From Actinomycetospora sp. NBRC 106375 (GTDB lineage: Bacteria; Actinomycetota; Actinomycetes; Mycobacteriales; Pseudonocardiaceae), in the NCBI RefSeq assembly GCF_030269665.1, contig NZ_BSTS01000011.1, positions 1 through 64,000 of the forward strand: a stretch of 64,000 nt of DNA, given 5' to 3'. Below the pieces are notes generated by a model. It did not search any database and had not been told where the DNA came from. It worked only from the letters and a program-made list of their open reading frames with translations. The position numbers and the translations under genes are program-made. Shown here in pieces: positions 1-7,600 of this stretch (positions are counted from its first letter, which is position 1; each line of letters starts with the position of its first letter).

Positions 1-274
1 GAACATATTGAATCAGATCTTCGCGAAAGATTCTTTCGACGCGCCGCGAGGCAGAGAGACTATTAAACGACCAGACACTATTCCGCTGCAGTCGCCTCCC
101 GCGGCGGACCCTAAGTCAGCGGCATTGGGATCGACCCCGACCGACAACCCCGGCCCGGTGGACGGGCACGGGTCGCGGCATAGACCGGGGATCACTTCGG
201 CTTCCGGAGCACCTCCGCGACCCGGCCTTGCCCGGGAGCTGTCGGCGTGCCGACACTCCGGTGTGCCGGACAGC
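1..274. other. AT-richer left edge without a supported gene
   Basis: The first 90 or so bases are clearly AT-richer than the rest of the window and contain a small hairpin (CGAAAG at 24-29, CTTTCG at 33-38). Bases 240-254 form a second hairpin (TGTCGGC/GCCGACA) and 256-270 a third (CCGG arms), ending just before the first gene. I see no convincing coding sequence here. An open frame continues upstream of 275, but its translation has no family character. Confidence 0.4.
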
Positions 275-616
275 ATGAGGTCGGTGACGCCGCGGATGGT
301 CGTGAGCGACCCCGCGGGTGCGGTGGAATTCCTACGCGAGGTCTTCGACGCCGAGGGCGAGGTGGCCGCGGGCCGCCCGACCGAGGTCGTGATCGGCGAC
401 TCCGTGATCATGATCAGCGGGATCGGCGAGCGCGAGGCGTTCCCGGCGTTCCTCTACGTCCTGGTCCCCGATGCCGACGCGGCGTTCGCCCGAGCGCTCG
501 CCGCGGGCGCGACCGCGGTGGAGAGCCCGCTCGACACGCCCTACGGCGACCGTCGGGCGATGGTGCGCGACCCGTTCGGCAACGTCTTCCAGATCGCCCA
601 CCGTCTCGGCGCCTGA
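275..616 (+). CDS. VOC (glyoxalase/bleomycin-resistance) family protein
   Basis: A protein of 113 residues with the single beta-alpha-beta-beta-beta module typical of the vicinal oxygen chelate superfamily. It opens with TPRMVVSDPAGAVEFLREVF and ends with a DPFGNVFQIAH segment, the usual C-terminal signature carrying the last metal-side residue. The ATG at 275 is chosen because the VOC fold begins within a few residues of it, although the frame stays open further upstream. No Shine-Dalgarno is visible and a hairpin ends just before the start. The substrate cannot be told from sequence; PhnB-like or antibiotic-binding relatives are possible. The TfoX-like gene follows 19 bp downstream. Confidence 0.75.
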   Translation: MRSVTPRMVVSDPAGAVEFLREVFDAEGEVAAGRPTEVVIGDSVIMISGIGEREAFPAFLYVLVPDADAAFARALAAGATAVESPLDTPYGDRRAMVRDPFGNVFQIAHRLGA

Positions 617-635
617 GCAGGCCATACTCCGAGCC

Positions 636-965
636 GTGGCCTACGACGAGGATCTGGCCGAGCGACTCCGCGAGCGCCTGGACGGGCGGCAGGACGTCGC
701 CGAGAAGCGGATGTTCGGCGGGCTCGCGTTCCTGCTCGGCGGGCACATGGCCGTGTGCGCGAGCAGCCGCGGCGGGCTCATGGTCCGGGTGGACCCGGCG
801 CGGGCCGAGACGCTGATCGACCCGCCGGGCGTCGACAACATGATCATGCGGGGGCGGCCGATGGCCGGGTGGCTCCACGTCGACCGCGACCGGCTGGGCG
901 GGGCGGCGCTGGACGGCTGGGTCGACGAGGGCGTCGCGTTCGTGCGGACGCTGCCCCCGAAGTAG
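636..965 (+). CDS. TfoX/Sxy N-terminal domain protein
   Basis: A 109-residue protein matching the TfoX N-terminal domain: an N-terminal helix (residues 1-20), then the conserved KRMFGGLAFLLGGHM core near residues 21-35 and a PxxxDNMIMRGRPM-like turn. Stand-alone domains of this kind are common in Actinomycetota and their role is not established; the E. coli full-length protein regulates competence. The GTG at 636 is preferred because CATACT (623-628) lies exactly 7 bases before it, the leaderless pattern seen repeatedly in this window. The gene ends 44 bp before the convergent monooxygenase gene, with no clear terminator between them. Confidence 0.75.
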   Translation: MAYDEDLAERLRERLDGRQDVAEKRMFGGLAFLLGGHMAVCASSRGGLMVRVDPARAETLIDPPGVDNMIMRGRPMAGWLHVDRDRLGGAALDGWVDEGVAFVRTLPPK

Positions 966-1009
966 GGACGGCGACACCGGACGAGCGCGCCGCCGGAGGA
1001 GCGACACCG

Positions 1010-2242
1010 CTACACCGGACGGAACGCCGCCGCCGCGTCGCGTCCCGCCGCGGGCGCGTCGTAGCCGTAGACCCAGGACAGGTCGTCGTTCTCGCCGCCG
1101 GAGGTGGGGTGACGGGCGCCGGCGAAGCGTTCGCCGTTGCGTCGCGACTGGCCCTGGACGCGGTCGGTCCGTGGTCGGCGCGTGGCCTCGTAGGCGGCGA
1201 GGCGGTCGGCGACGTCGGCCGGACCGCCGGCCTCGTCGAGCAGGGCCGCGAGGACGGCGCCGTCCTCGATGGCCTGGTTGGCCCCCTGTCCCATGTGCGG
1301 CAGCATCGGGTGTGCGGCGTCGCCGAGCAGGACGACGCCGGCCCGCGCCCAGGGGGCGAACGGATCCCGGTCGGCCAGGTCGTAGCGGTACACCTCGCGC
1401 GCCTGGGCGAGGATCGCGGCGGTGTCGGGGTCCCACCCCGCGAACGCCCCGCGCACGACCTCCGGGTCGACGCGGAACGACCACTCGTCGGCGCTCCCGG
1501 CCGGCCGGGGCACGAACGCCGCGAAGTTCACCGTCCCGTGCTGGTCGACGGGGTAGGAGAGCAGGTGGCGGTCGGCGCCGAGCCACGCGTTCTGGTCGGC
1601 GGCGAGGTGCCCGGGCAGCCCGCGGCCGTCGATGAAGCCGCGCAGCGCCGACATCCCGGACGGGCGCAGCGGCGGCCGGGTGGCGACGGCGGCCGCGACC
1701 CGGGAGCGCAGGCCGTCCGCCACGACGACGACATCGGCCTCCGTCGACGACCCGTCGGCGAAGCGGACGACCGGCCGCGTGGTGCCGGTGCCGGTGTCGG
1801 TGCCGGCGCCGGTGCCGGCGCCGGTGTCGGTGCCGGTGTCGGTGCCGGTGTCGGAGCCGGTGTCGGAGCCGACGTCGACCGCGACGCACTCGCGACCGTG
1901 GTGCACGACGCCCGTCCCGAGACCGTCGAGGACGATGCGCACCAGGTCCGCCCGGCGCATCCCCAGCAGCCGCCCGGTGTCGTAGCGCGCGATCTCCGTG
2001 CCGTCGGGGCCGAGCAGCAGCATCGCGGAGATCGGGGCGCCCGTGGCGTCGAGCGCGGGCCCGAGGCCGAGATCGGCGAGCACCCGGTACCCGTTGCCGG
2101 CGAGCCCGAGGCCGGAGCCGACGGGCGGCACGGTGTCCCGCCGCTCGTACACCGCCACGTCGACGCCGTGGCGCCGGAGCGCGAGGGCGGCGGTGGCGCC
2201 CCCGATCCCGCCGCCGACGACGGCCACACGCAGCCCGGTCAC
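1010..2242 (-). CDS. FAD-dependent aromatic-type monooxygenase
   Basis: A flavoprotein monooxygenase of the UbiH/PHBH group, 410 residues from the GTG at 2242. The N-terminus holds the FAD-binding GGGIGGATAALAL loop (about residues 8-22), and a GDAAHPMLPHMGQGANQAIE stretch in the C-terminal third is the second FAD motif. Such enzymes hydroxylate aromatic acids such as salicylate or 3-hydroxybenzoate using NAD(P)H and O2; the actual substrate is unknown. The GTG was chosen because the FAD fold begins immediately after it. An unusual Gly/Thr/Asp/Ala-rich repeat interrupts the protein in the loop before VVRFADGSS. It lies 122 bp downstream of menE on the same strand. Confidence 0.8.
   Translation of the reverse strand: MTGLRVAVVGGGIGGATAALALRRHGVDVAVYERRDTVPPVGSGLGLAGNGYRVLADLGLGPALDATGAPISAMLLLGPDGTEIARYDTGRLLGMRRADLVRIVLDGLGTGVVHHGRECVAVDVGSDTGSDTGTDTGTDTGAGTGAGTDTGTGTTRPVVRFADGSSTEADVVVVADGLRSRVAAAVATRPPLRPSGMSALRGFIDGRGLPGHLAADQNAWLGADRHLLSYPVDQHGTVNFAAFVPRPAGSADEWSFRVDPEVVRGAFAGWDPDTAAILAQAREVYRYDLADRDPFAPWARAGVVLLGDAAHPMLPHMGQGANQAIEDGAVLAALLDEAGGPADVADRLAAYEATRRPRTDRVQGQSRRNGERFAGARHPTSGGENDDLSWVYGYDAPAAGRDAAAAFRPV
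1781..1870. repeat. Low-complexity tandem repeat inside the monooxygenase gene
   Basis: About 90 bases of imperfect 6- and 12-bp units (GGTGCC, GGTGTC, GGCGCC). On the coding strand it reads as alternating GSDTG, GTDTG and GAGTG peptides, a flexible insertion between two strands of the monooxygenase fold. The unit length keeps the frame, so copy-number change would lengthen or shorten the loop without breaking the gene. Confidence 0.8.
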
Positions 2243-2364
2243 CCCGACATCGTCGGGTCCCGCCGGGGCGCGGCGGAAGGGTCTCCCCGTCAGCCCGGCC
2301 GTCGGCACGGCGTGCCGATCCGGGGCGGGTGCTCGACCCGGCCGCGGCGGAAGCGGTCCGCCCG

Positions 2365-3504
2365 TCAGCCGCCCGCGAGCAGGGCGCGGACCGCGGCGCG
2401 GTCCGGCTTGCCGATCCCGCGCAGGGGCAGCGCGTCGAGCACGGTGACCGCCCGCGGCGCGGCGCGGCCGAGCCCCGGGGCGACGGCCGCGCGCAGCGCC
2501 TCCGGGTCGAGGTCGTCGCCCACCACCGCGGCGACGACGCGGGCGCCCCACTCGGGGTCGGGCAGACCGACGACGCAGGCCTCGCGGACGCCGACCTGGG
2601 CCAGCAGCGCGCGCTCCACAGCGGCCGGGGCGACGTTCTCGCCACCGGTGACGATCACGTCGTCGGCGCGCCCGAGGACCTCGAGGCGGCCGTCAGGGGT
2701 CCAGGCGCCGAGATCGTTGGTGCGGAACACGCCGCCGTCGAAGGCGGTGGCATCGGCCGGGGAGACCGCTCCGCGGTAGCCCGCCGCGAGCGTCGCCCCG
2801 CCGAGATGGATGCGGCCGCCGGTGTCGGAGGAGCCGTCCGCGAGCGTCACCGTCACGCCGTCGAGCGGCCGGCCGTCGTAGACGCACCCGCCGCAGGTCT
2901 CGCTCATGCCGTAGGTCGTCACGACCGGGACCCCGGCCGCTCGGGCGCGGTCGAGCAGCGCGGGGTCCGCCGCGGCGCCGCCGAGCAGCACCGCGGTGAA
3001 CGACCGCAGCGCGTCGAGCGCCCTGCCCCCGGCGTCGAGCAGGCGCACGAGCTGGGTCGGCACCAGCGAGGTGTAGGCCGCCGACCCCGCGAGCGCGGCG
3101 AAGGCGTCGGGACGGAACCCGTCACGCAGGTCCATCACCGCGGCCGGGACTCCCGCCCGCGCCGAGCGCAGCAGCACCTGCAGGCCGGCGACGTGGTGGG
3201 CGGGCAGTGCGAGCAGCCACCGGCCGGGCGGTCCGATGCGGGCGGTGGTGGCGTCCGCGGAGGCGATCAGCGCGGCGGCGGGCAGGAGGACGGCCTTCGG
3301 CGCGCCAGTCGAGCCGGTGGTCGTGACGACGGCGGCGACGGTGTCGTCGACGGGCGCGAGCAGATCCGGGGGCGGGGGCGGGTCGTCCGGGCCGGTGGGC
3401 AGCACTGCCGGGCCGCGCCCCGCGAGGGCGTCCGCGGCCGCGTGGCCGAGCCGGGTCGCGGCCTCCGTGCTCCCGTCGGTCGGGACGGTCTCCACGGCGC
3501 GCAT
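2365..3504 (-). CDS. menE: o-succinylbenzoate-CoA ligase
   Basis: A 379-residue acyl-adenylate-forming enzyme expected to activate o-succinylbenzoate to its CoA thioester in menaquinone synthesis. Visible motifs are the P-loop-like TTTGSTGAPKAVLL (about residues 61-74), the A5 motif TTYGMSETCGG, the A7/A8 region TNDLGAWTPDGRLEVLGRAD followed by DDVIVTGGENV, and a C-terminal GIGKPDR carrying the catalytic lysine. The length fits actinobacterial MenE, which is shorter than the E. coli enzyme. The ATG at 3504 is chosen because the divergent menC starts 20 bp away and each has a -10 hexamer 7 bases upstream. The pairing with menC supports the assignment. Confidence 0.88.
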   Translation of the reverse strand: MRAVETVPTDGSTEAATRLGHAAADALAGRGPAVLPTGPDDPPPPPDLLAPVDDTVAAVVTTTGSTGAPKAVLLPAAALIASADATTARIGPPGRWLLALPAHHVAGLQVLLRSARAGVPAAVMDLRDGFRPDAFAALAGSAAYTSLVPTQLVRLLDAGGRALDALRSFTAVLLGGAAADPALLDRARAAGVPVVTTYGMSETCGGCVYDGRPLDGVTVTLADGSSDTGGRIHLGGATLAAGYRGAVSPADATAFDGGVFRTNDLGAWTPDGRLEVLGRADDVIVTGGENVAPAAVERALLAQVGVREACVVGLPDPEWGARVVAAVVGDDLDPEALRAAVAPGLGRAAPRAVTVLDALPLRGIGKPDRAAVRALLAGG

Positions 3505-3523
3505 CCGTCCTAGGGTAGGACCG
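3505..3523. promoter_or_regulatory. Overlapping divergent leaderless promoter of menE and menC
   Basis: Only 19 bases separate the two ATG codons. TAGGGT at 3511-3516 lies 7 bases before the menC ATG. Read on the other strand, TACCCT (3517 down to 3512) lies 7 bases before the menE ATG. The two hexamers overlap by five base pairs, so one symmetrical element can serve both directions and both transcripts would begin at or next to the start codon. Confidence 0.65.
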
Positions 3524-4558
3524 ATGATCGACCCCGGTGCTGTGTCGAGCGCGGACGTGTCGGCCGCGGACGTGGCGGTCGCCGCGCTGCCGCTGCGGAC
3601 CCGGTTCCGCGGCATCACGGTGCGCGAGCTCGCGCTGGTCCGCGGCCCGGCCGGCTGGGGGGAGTTCTGCCCGTTCGTCGAGTACGACGACGCCGAGGCG
3701 GCCGCGTGGTGGCGCTGCGCGCGCGAGGCCGCGGAGGTGGGCTGGCCGGCGCCGGTACGCGACCGGGTCGAGGTCAACGTCACCGTTCCGGCCGTCGACC
3801 CGGAGCACGCCCACCGGATCGTGACCGAGGCCCGCTCGCGCACCGCGAAGGTCAAGGTCGCGGAGAAGGGCCCGGACGCGGCGCAGACGATGAGGGACGA
3901 CCTGGCGCGGGTGGAGGCCGTCCGGGACGCCCTCGGGCCCGGCGGCCGCGTGCGGGTGGACGCCAACGGCGGGTGGGACGTCGACGGCGCCGTCGCCGCG
4001 GTGACGGCGCTCGCGCGGGCCGCGGGCGGGCTGGAGTACGTCGAGCAGCCCTGCGCGACCGTGGAGGAGCTCGCCGCCGTGCGCCGGCGCGTCGACGTCC
4101 GCGTCGCCGCCGACGAGTCGATCCGTCGCGCCGAGGATCCGCTGCGCGTCGCGCGGGCGGAGGCCGCCGACGTCGCGGTGCTCAAGGTCGCGCCCCTGGG
4201 CGGCGTGCGGGCCGCGCTGCGGATGGCCGAGGTGATCGGGCTGCCCTGCGTGGTGTCGTCGGCCGTCGAGAGCTCGGTCGGGCTGGCCGCGGGGCTGGCG
4301 CTCGCCGGGGCGCTGCCCGAGCTGCCGTTCGCCTGCGGGCTCGGGACCGCCGACCTGCTCGCCGCCGACGTCGTCGCCACCCCGTTCCACCCCGTCGACG
4401 GGGTGCTGGCCGTACCGCCGAGCCCGCCCGCGCCCGACCCGTCCCTGCTCGCGCGGTACGCCGCCGAGCCCGCGACCCGCGACTGGTGGACCGCGCGGCT
4501 GCGCCGGGTACAAGCTCTCGCACGCGAGGACAGCGCCGTCCCGGACCGCCCGACGTGA
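3524..4558 (+). CDS. menC: o-succinylbenzoate synthase
   Basis: A 344-residue enolase-superfamily enzyme that dehydrates SHCHC to o-succinylbenzoate in the menaquinone pathway. The catalytic-lysine segment AKVKVAEKG, the metal-ligand segment RVRVDANGGWD, EYVEQPC, and the VAADES and VLKVAPLGG strands follow the order of MenC barrel ligands. It has the actinobacterial short-N-terminus form. The ATG at 3524 is fixed by the overlapping divergent promoter described with menE. cynS begins 13 bp after its stop and may be read on the same transcript, although cynS has its own ribosome site. Confidence 0.88.
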   Translation: MIDPGAVSSADVSAADVAVAALPLRTRFRGITVRELALVRGPAGWGEFCPFVEYDDAEAAAWWRCAREAAEVGWPAPVRDRVEVNVTVPAVDPEHAHRIVTEARSRTAKVKVAEKGPDAAQTMRDDLARVEAVRDALGPGGRVRVDANGGWDVDGAVAAVTALARAAGGLEYVEQPCATVEELAAVRRRVDVRVAADESIRRAEDPLRVARAEAADVAVLKVAPLGGVRAALRMAEVIGLPCVVSSAVESSVGLAAGLALAGALPELPFACGLGTADLLAADVVATPFHPVDGVLAVPPSPPAPDPSLLARYAAEPATRDWWTARLRRVQALAREDSAVPDRPT

Positions 4559-4571
4559 GGAGACCGCGGAC

Positions 4572-5024
4572 ATGAGCGACAAGGACGACCGTCTCGAGGC
4601 CGGCCGTGACATCGTGCGCGCCAAGGAGGCCAAGGGCGTGAGCTGGGGCGACCTGGCCAAGGCCCTCGACCGCTCGCTGGTGTGGACCACGTCGGCGCTG
4701 CTGGGCCAGCAGCCGCTCGACGCCGACCAGGCCGCGGCGGTCGGCGACCTGCTCGACCTCGACGAGGACGTCGTCGAGGCCCTCACGCTGCCGCCGGTGC
4801 GCGGCGACGCCGCGATGGACCCGACCGAACCGGTGACCTACCGCCTGCAGGAGGCGCTGCAGGTCTATGGCACGAGCCTCCACGAGCTCATCCGCGAGGA
4901 GTTCGGCGACGGCATCATGAGCGCCATCGACTTCACGCTCGACTTCGAGCGCGTCGAGGACCCGAAGGGCGACCGGGTCAAGCTGACGTTCAACGGCAAG
5001 TTCCTGCCCTACAAGGTCTGGTGA
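4572..5024 (+). CDS. cynS: Cyanase (cyanate hydratase)
   Basis: A 150-residue cyanase, the normal length, which converts cyanate plus bicarbonate to ammonia and CO2. The N-terminal helical DNA-binding-like half is followed by the catalytic half. The active-site residues line up as Arg91, Glu94 (YRLQEAL) and Ser117 (GIMSAIDF), equivalent to Arg96, Glu99 and Ser122 of the E. coli enzyme. An AGGAG ribosome site lies just upstream of the ATG. It sits 13 bp after menC, whose pathway is unrelated, but close to the nitrate/nitrite operon and the Nit1C cluster, so a role in obtaining nitrogen from cyanate is likely. No cynR or cynT homologue is adjacent. Confidence 0.95.
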   Translation: MSDKDDRLEAGRDIVRAKEAKGVSWGDLAKALDRSLVWTTSALLGQQPLDADQAAAVGDLLDLDEDVVEALTLPPVRGDAAMDPTEPVTYRLQEALQVYGTSLHELIREEFGDGIMSAIDFTLDFERVEDPKGDRVKLTFNGKFLPYKVW

Positions 5025-5073
5025 AACCCAGACACGCCGATCCGCGCTGAGGGGGTCGCTCCGCGCGCGCGAG

Positions 5074-5079
5074 TAGCGT
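5074..5079 (+). promoter_or_regulatory. Leaderless -10 element TAGCGT
   Basis: TAGCGT lies 7 bases before the GTG at 5087, the spacing expected if transcription starts at the start codon. It is one of the best examples of the recurrent pattern in this window. Confidence 0.55.
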
Positions 5080-5086
5080 GCGGAGC

Positions 5087-6010
5087 GTGACCGCCGCGCC
5101 TCCGCACAGCACGGCGTCCTCGGCCGGACAGCCGGGCGAGGACGTCGACCGAGGCAGTGCGGCCGGGTCGGCGGCCGGGTCCGATCCGCGGTTGGCGTAC
5201 GGCCCGCCCGAGCACGTGCGGACGGCGTTCGGGGTGCGCGAGTCGGTGCCGCGCCCGCGGCCGGACCTCCCCGGTCCGGCGTGGTGGTGCGACGGCCTCG
5301 TCCTCCGGCCCGTGGCGGACACCGTGCTCGCCGCGTGGTCGGCCGGCGCGGTCGAGGAGCTCGCCGGGGTCGGCGTCGACGGGCTGCGCCTCGCGCGCCC
5401 CGTCCGTGCCAGTGACGGCCGCCGCGTGGTGGCCGGCTGGGCCGCGAGCCACGACGTCGCCGGACGCGTCGAGCCCCGTCACGACGACGTCATCGCCGCG
5501 TCGCTGCGGCTGCACCGGGCGACCGCCCGGCTCGAGCGCCCGCGTCTCGTCGACGACCGGGACGACCTGCTGGCCCGCGCCGACCGCGCCGCCTTCGGCG
5601 AGCGCGAGGTCGCCCTCGACGAGGAGACCGGCGGCACGCTGTTCGCCGAGCTGGCGCGTCGCCGCCGCCCGATGGAGCGGCCGTCGCAGCTGGTGCACGG
5701 CGACCTGTTCGGCACCGTGCTGTTCGATCCGGCCGACCCCGGCGCCGCGCCGGCCGTGCTCGACCTCGTGCCGTTCTGGCGCCCCGTCGAGTGGGCCGCC
5801 GCCGTCGTCGTCATCGACGCGCTGGCCTGGGGTGGCGCGGACCCGGGCATCATCACGCGCTGGTCGCACCTCGCGTCGTGGCCGCAGGCCCTGCTGCACG
5901 CCCTGCTCTTCCGGCTCGCGGTGCACGCCCAGCACCCGTCGTGCACCCGCGAGTCGCTCCAGGGCCTCGAGCACGCCGCGCGTCTCGTCGGCAGCCTGCT
6001 GCCCGCCTGA
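5087..6010 (+). CDS. TIGR02569-type kinase-fold protein of unknown function
   Basis: A 307-residue protein resembling the actinobacterial TIGR02569 family, distant relatives of aminoglycoside phosphotransferases. The best conserved parts are QLVHGDLFGTVLF (about residues 204-216, an HGD motif in the position of the kinase catalytic loop) and the following VLDLVPFWRPVEWA. The usual HxDxxxxN pattern is not complete, so phosphotransfer activity is doubtful. The first 35 or so residues are Ser/Gly/Ala-rich and look disordered. The GTG at 5087 is chosen because TAGCGT stands 7 bases before it. It is followed by the nitrate promoter region; no function is assigned. Confidence 0.7.
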   Translation: MTAAPPHSTASSAGQPGEDVDRGSAAGSAAGSDPRLAYGPPEHVRTAFGVRESVPRPRPDLPGPAWWCDGLVLRPVADTVLAAWSAGAVEELAGVGVDGLRLARPVRASDGRRVVAGWAASHDVAGRVEPRHDDVIAASLRLHRATARLERPRLVDDRDDLLARADRAAFGEREVALDEETGGTLFAELARRRRPMERPSQLVHGDLFGTVLFDPADPGAAPAVLDLVPFWRPVEWAAAVVVIDALAWGGADPGIITRWSHLASWPQALLHALLFRLAVHAQHPSCTRESLQGLEHAARLVGSLLPA

Positions 6011-6064
6011 CCGTCGCTCACCCCGCAGGGTGACGAGCCCCGCACGGTCCGTTCGCGCCGCTGC

Positions 6065-6104
6065 AACACGCGGTCATCAGCACGTAACACGCGGTTCCTA
6101 ACGT
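6065..6104 (+). promoter_or_regulatory. narK operon promoter with paired direct repeats
   Basis: The decamer AACACGCGGT occurs at 6065-6074 and again at 6086-6095, exactly 21 bp apart (two helical turns). A -10-like TAACGT follows at 6099-6104 and no good -35 is present, which suggests an activator-dependent promoter. Within it, GTCAT-N6-GTAAC (6073-6088) partly resembles the GlnR site gTnAC-N6-GaAAC known for nitrogen genes of Actinomycetota. Whether GlnR or another regulator binds the repeats is inference. Confidence 0.45.
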
Positions 6105-6136
6105 CCGCCGCACAGGCGAGGGGTCGACCGACCGGC

Positions 6137-6206
6137 CCCCGTCGCGCGCGGACGGGGTCTTTCTCTCCTCGCCGTCGCTCCCCACCACGAAGGCCCCGGC
6201 GAGGAG
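6137..6206 (+). promoter_or_regulatory. Structured narK leader: terminator-like hairpin plus SD-sequestering stem
   Basis: CCCCGTC (6137-6143) pairs with GACGGGG (6151-6157) and is followed by the T-rich tail TCTTTCTCT (6158-6166), like an intrinsic terminator inside the leader. CTCCTCGCC (6165-6173) is perfectly complementary over 9 bp to GGCGAGGAG (6198-6206), which contains the narK ribosome site GAGGAG. The leader can therefore form a stem that hides translation initiation, directly after a possible transcription stop. No known riboswitch class is recognised. Confidence 0.45.
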
Positions 6207-6215
6207 GCGAGACCC

Positions 6216-7598
6216 ATGACCGCAGCGCAGCCGACAGGCAGCCTGCTGCGTGGTCGCTGGATCGACGACTGGCGTCCCGAGGACGAGTCGTTCTGGCAGA
6301 GCACCGGAAAGAAGATCGCCAACAAGAACCTGTGGTTCTCGGTGTTCTCCGAGCACATCGGGTTCTCGATCTGGACCCTCTTCTCGGTCCTCGTGCTGTT
6401 CATGGGGCCCGCGTACAACATCGACGCCGCGGGCAAGTTCCTGCTGGTCTCGATGGCGACGCTCGTCGGCTCCCTGCTGCGCCTGCCCTACAGCCTCGCG
6501 GTGGCGGTGTTCGGCGGCCGGAACTGGACGCTGATCAGCGCGTCCCTGCTGCTGATCCCGTCGATCCTCGCGGCGATCTACATGGAGCCGGGGACCTCGT
6601 TCACCACCTTCATGGTCATCTCGGCGCTGGTCGGGCTCGGCGGCGGCAACTTCGCGTCGTCGATGACCAACATCAACGCCTTCTTCCCCGAGAAGAGCAA
6701 GGGCGCCGCGCTGGGCATCAACGCGGGCGGCGGCAACCTCGGTGTCGCGGTCATCCAGCTCGTCGCGCTGCTGATCATCGGGACGGCGGGTACGAGCGCG
6801 CCGCGCCTGGTGCTGGCGGTCTACATCCCGCTGATCGTGCTCTCGATCGCCGGCGCCGCGTTCTTCATGGACAACATCTCCTCGGTGCGCAACGACACCG
6901 GCGCGCTCAAGGAGGCCGCCGGCGACGCCCAGACGTGGGTGATGTCGTTCCTCTACATCGGGACGTTCGGGTCGTTCATCGGCTACAGCTTCGCCTTCGG
7001 GCTCGTGCTGCAGAACCAGTTCGGGCGCACGCCGCTGCAGGCCGCCGCGGTCACGTTCATCGGTCCGCTGCTCGGCTCGCTCATCCGCCCCGTCGGCGGC
7101 TGGCTCTCCGACCGCATCGGCGGCACGAAGGTGACCTTCTGGAACTTCGCCGCGATGGCCGTCGCGACGCTGATCTGCATCTGGGCCTCGGGCATCGACT
7201 CGCTCGGACTGTTCACCGCGGGCTTCGTGCTGCTGTTCATCACCTCGGGCATCGGCAACGGCTCGACCTACAAGATGATCCCGTCGATCTTCCGGACGAA
7301 GGCGCTCGCCGCCACCGAGGAGCGCGGCTGGGACCAGGCCGAGGCCCTGCTCTGGGCTCGCCGCATCTCCGGGGCGGCGATCGGGATCACCGCGGCGATC
7401 GGGGCGTTCGGCGGCCTGCTGATCAACCTCGCGTTCCGCTCGTCCTTCCAGGCGACGCAGTCGGGGGCGCCGGCGTTCTGGGCGTTCCTGGCCTTCTACG
7501 CCGTGTGCATGGTCGTGACGTTCGTCGTCTACCTGCGCAACGCGAAGTCCGCGACCGACCCGAAGACCGGCACGCGGGTCTCGTACGCGGAGGTCTGA
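6216..7598 (+). CDS. narK: NarK-type nitrate/nitrite transporter
   Basis: A 460-residue major facilitator with 12 predicted membrane segments. It carries both nitrate signatures of the NNP family: GLGGGNFASSMTNINAFFP (about residues 141-159) and GIGNGSTYKMIPSIF in the second half, each with the glycine-rich helix that lines the anion path. It should import nitrate and/or exchange it for nitrite at the cytoplasmic membrane. The ATG at 6216 has GAGGAG 9 bases upstream, inside a stem described in the leader entry. nirB begins 2 bp after its stop, so the two are cotranscribed and the transporter most likely serves assimilation. No assimilatory nitrate reductase (NasC type) is visible in this window. 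Confidence 0.93.
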   Translation: MTAAQPTGSLLRGRWIDDWRPEDESFWQSTGKKIANKNLWFSVFSEHIGFSIWTLFSVLVLFMGPAYNIDAAGKFLLVSMATLVGSLLRLPYSLAVAVFGGRNWTLISASLLLIPSILAAIYMEPGTSFTTFMVISALVGLGGGNFASSMTNINAFFPEKSKGAALGINAGGGNLGVAVIQLVALLIIGTAGTSAPRLVLAVYIPLIVLSIAGAAFFMDNISSVRNDTGALKEAAGDAQTWVMSFLYIGTFGSFIGYSFAFGLVLQNQFGRTPLQAAAVTFIGPLLGSLIRPVGGWLSDRIGGTKVTFWNFAAMAVATLICIWASGIDSLGLFTAGFVLLFITSGIGNGSTYKMIPSIFRTKALAATEERGWDQAEALLWARRISGAAIGITAAIGAFGGLLINLAFRSSFQATQSGAPAFWAFLAFYAVCMVVTFVVYLRNAKSATDPKTGTRVSYAEV

Positions 7599-7600
7599 CG

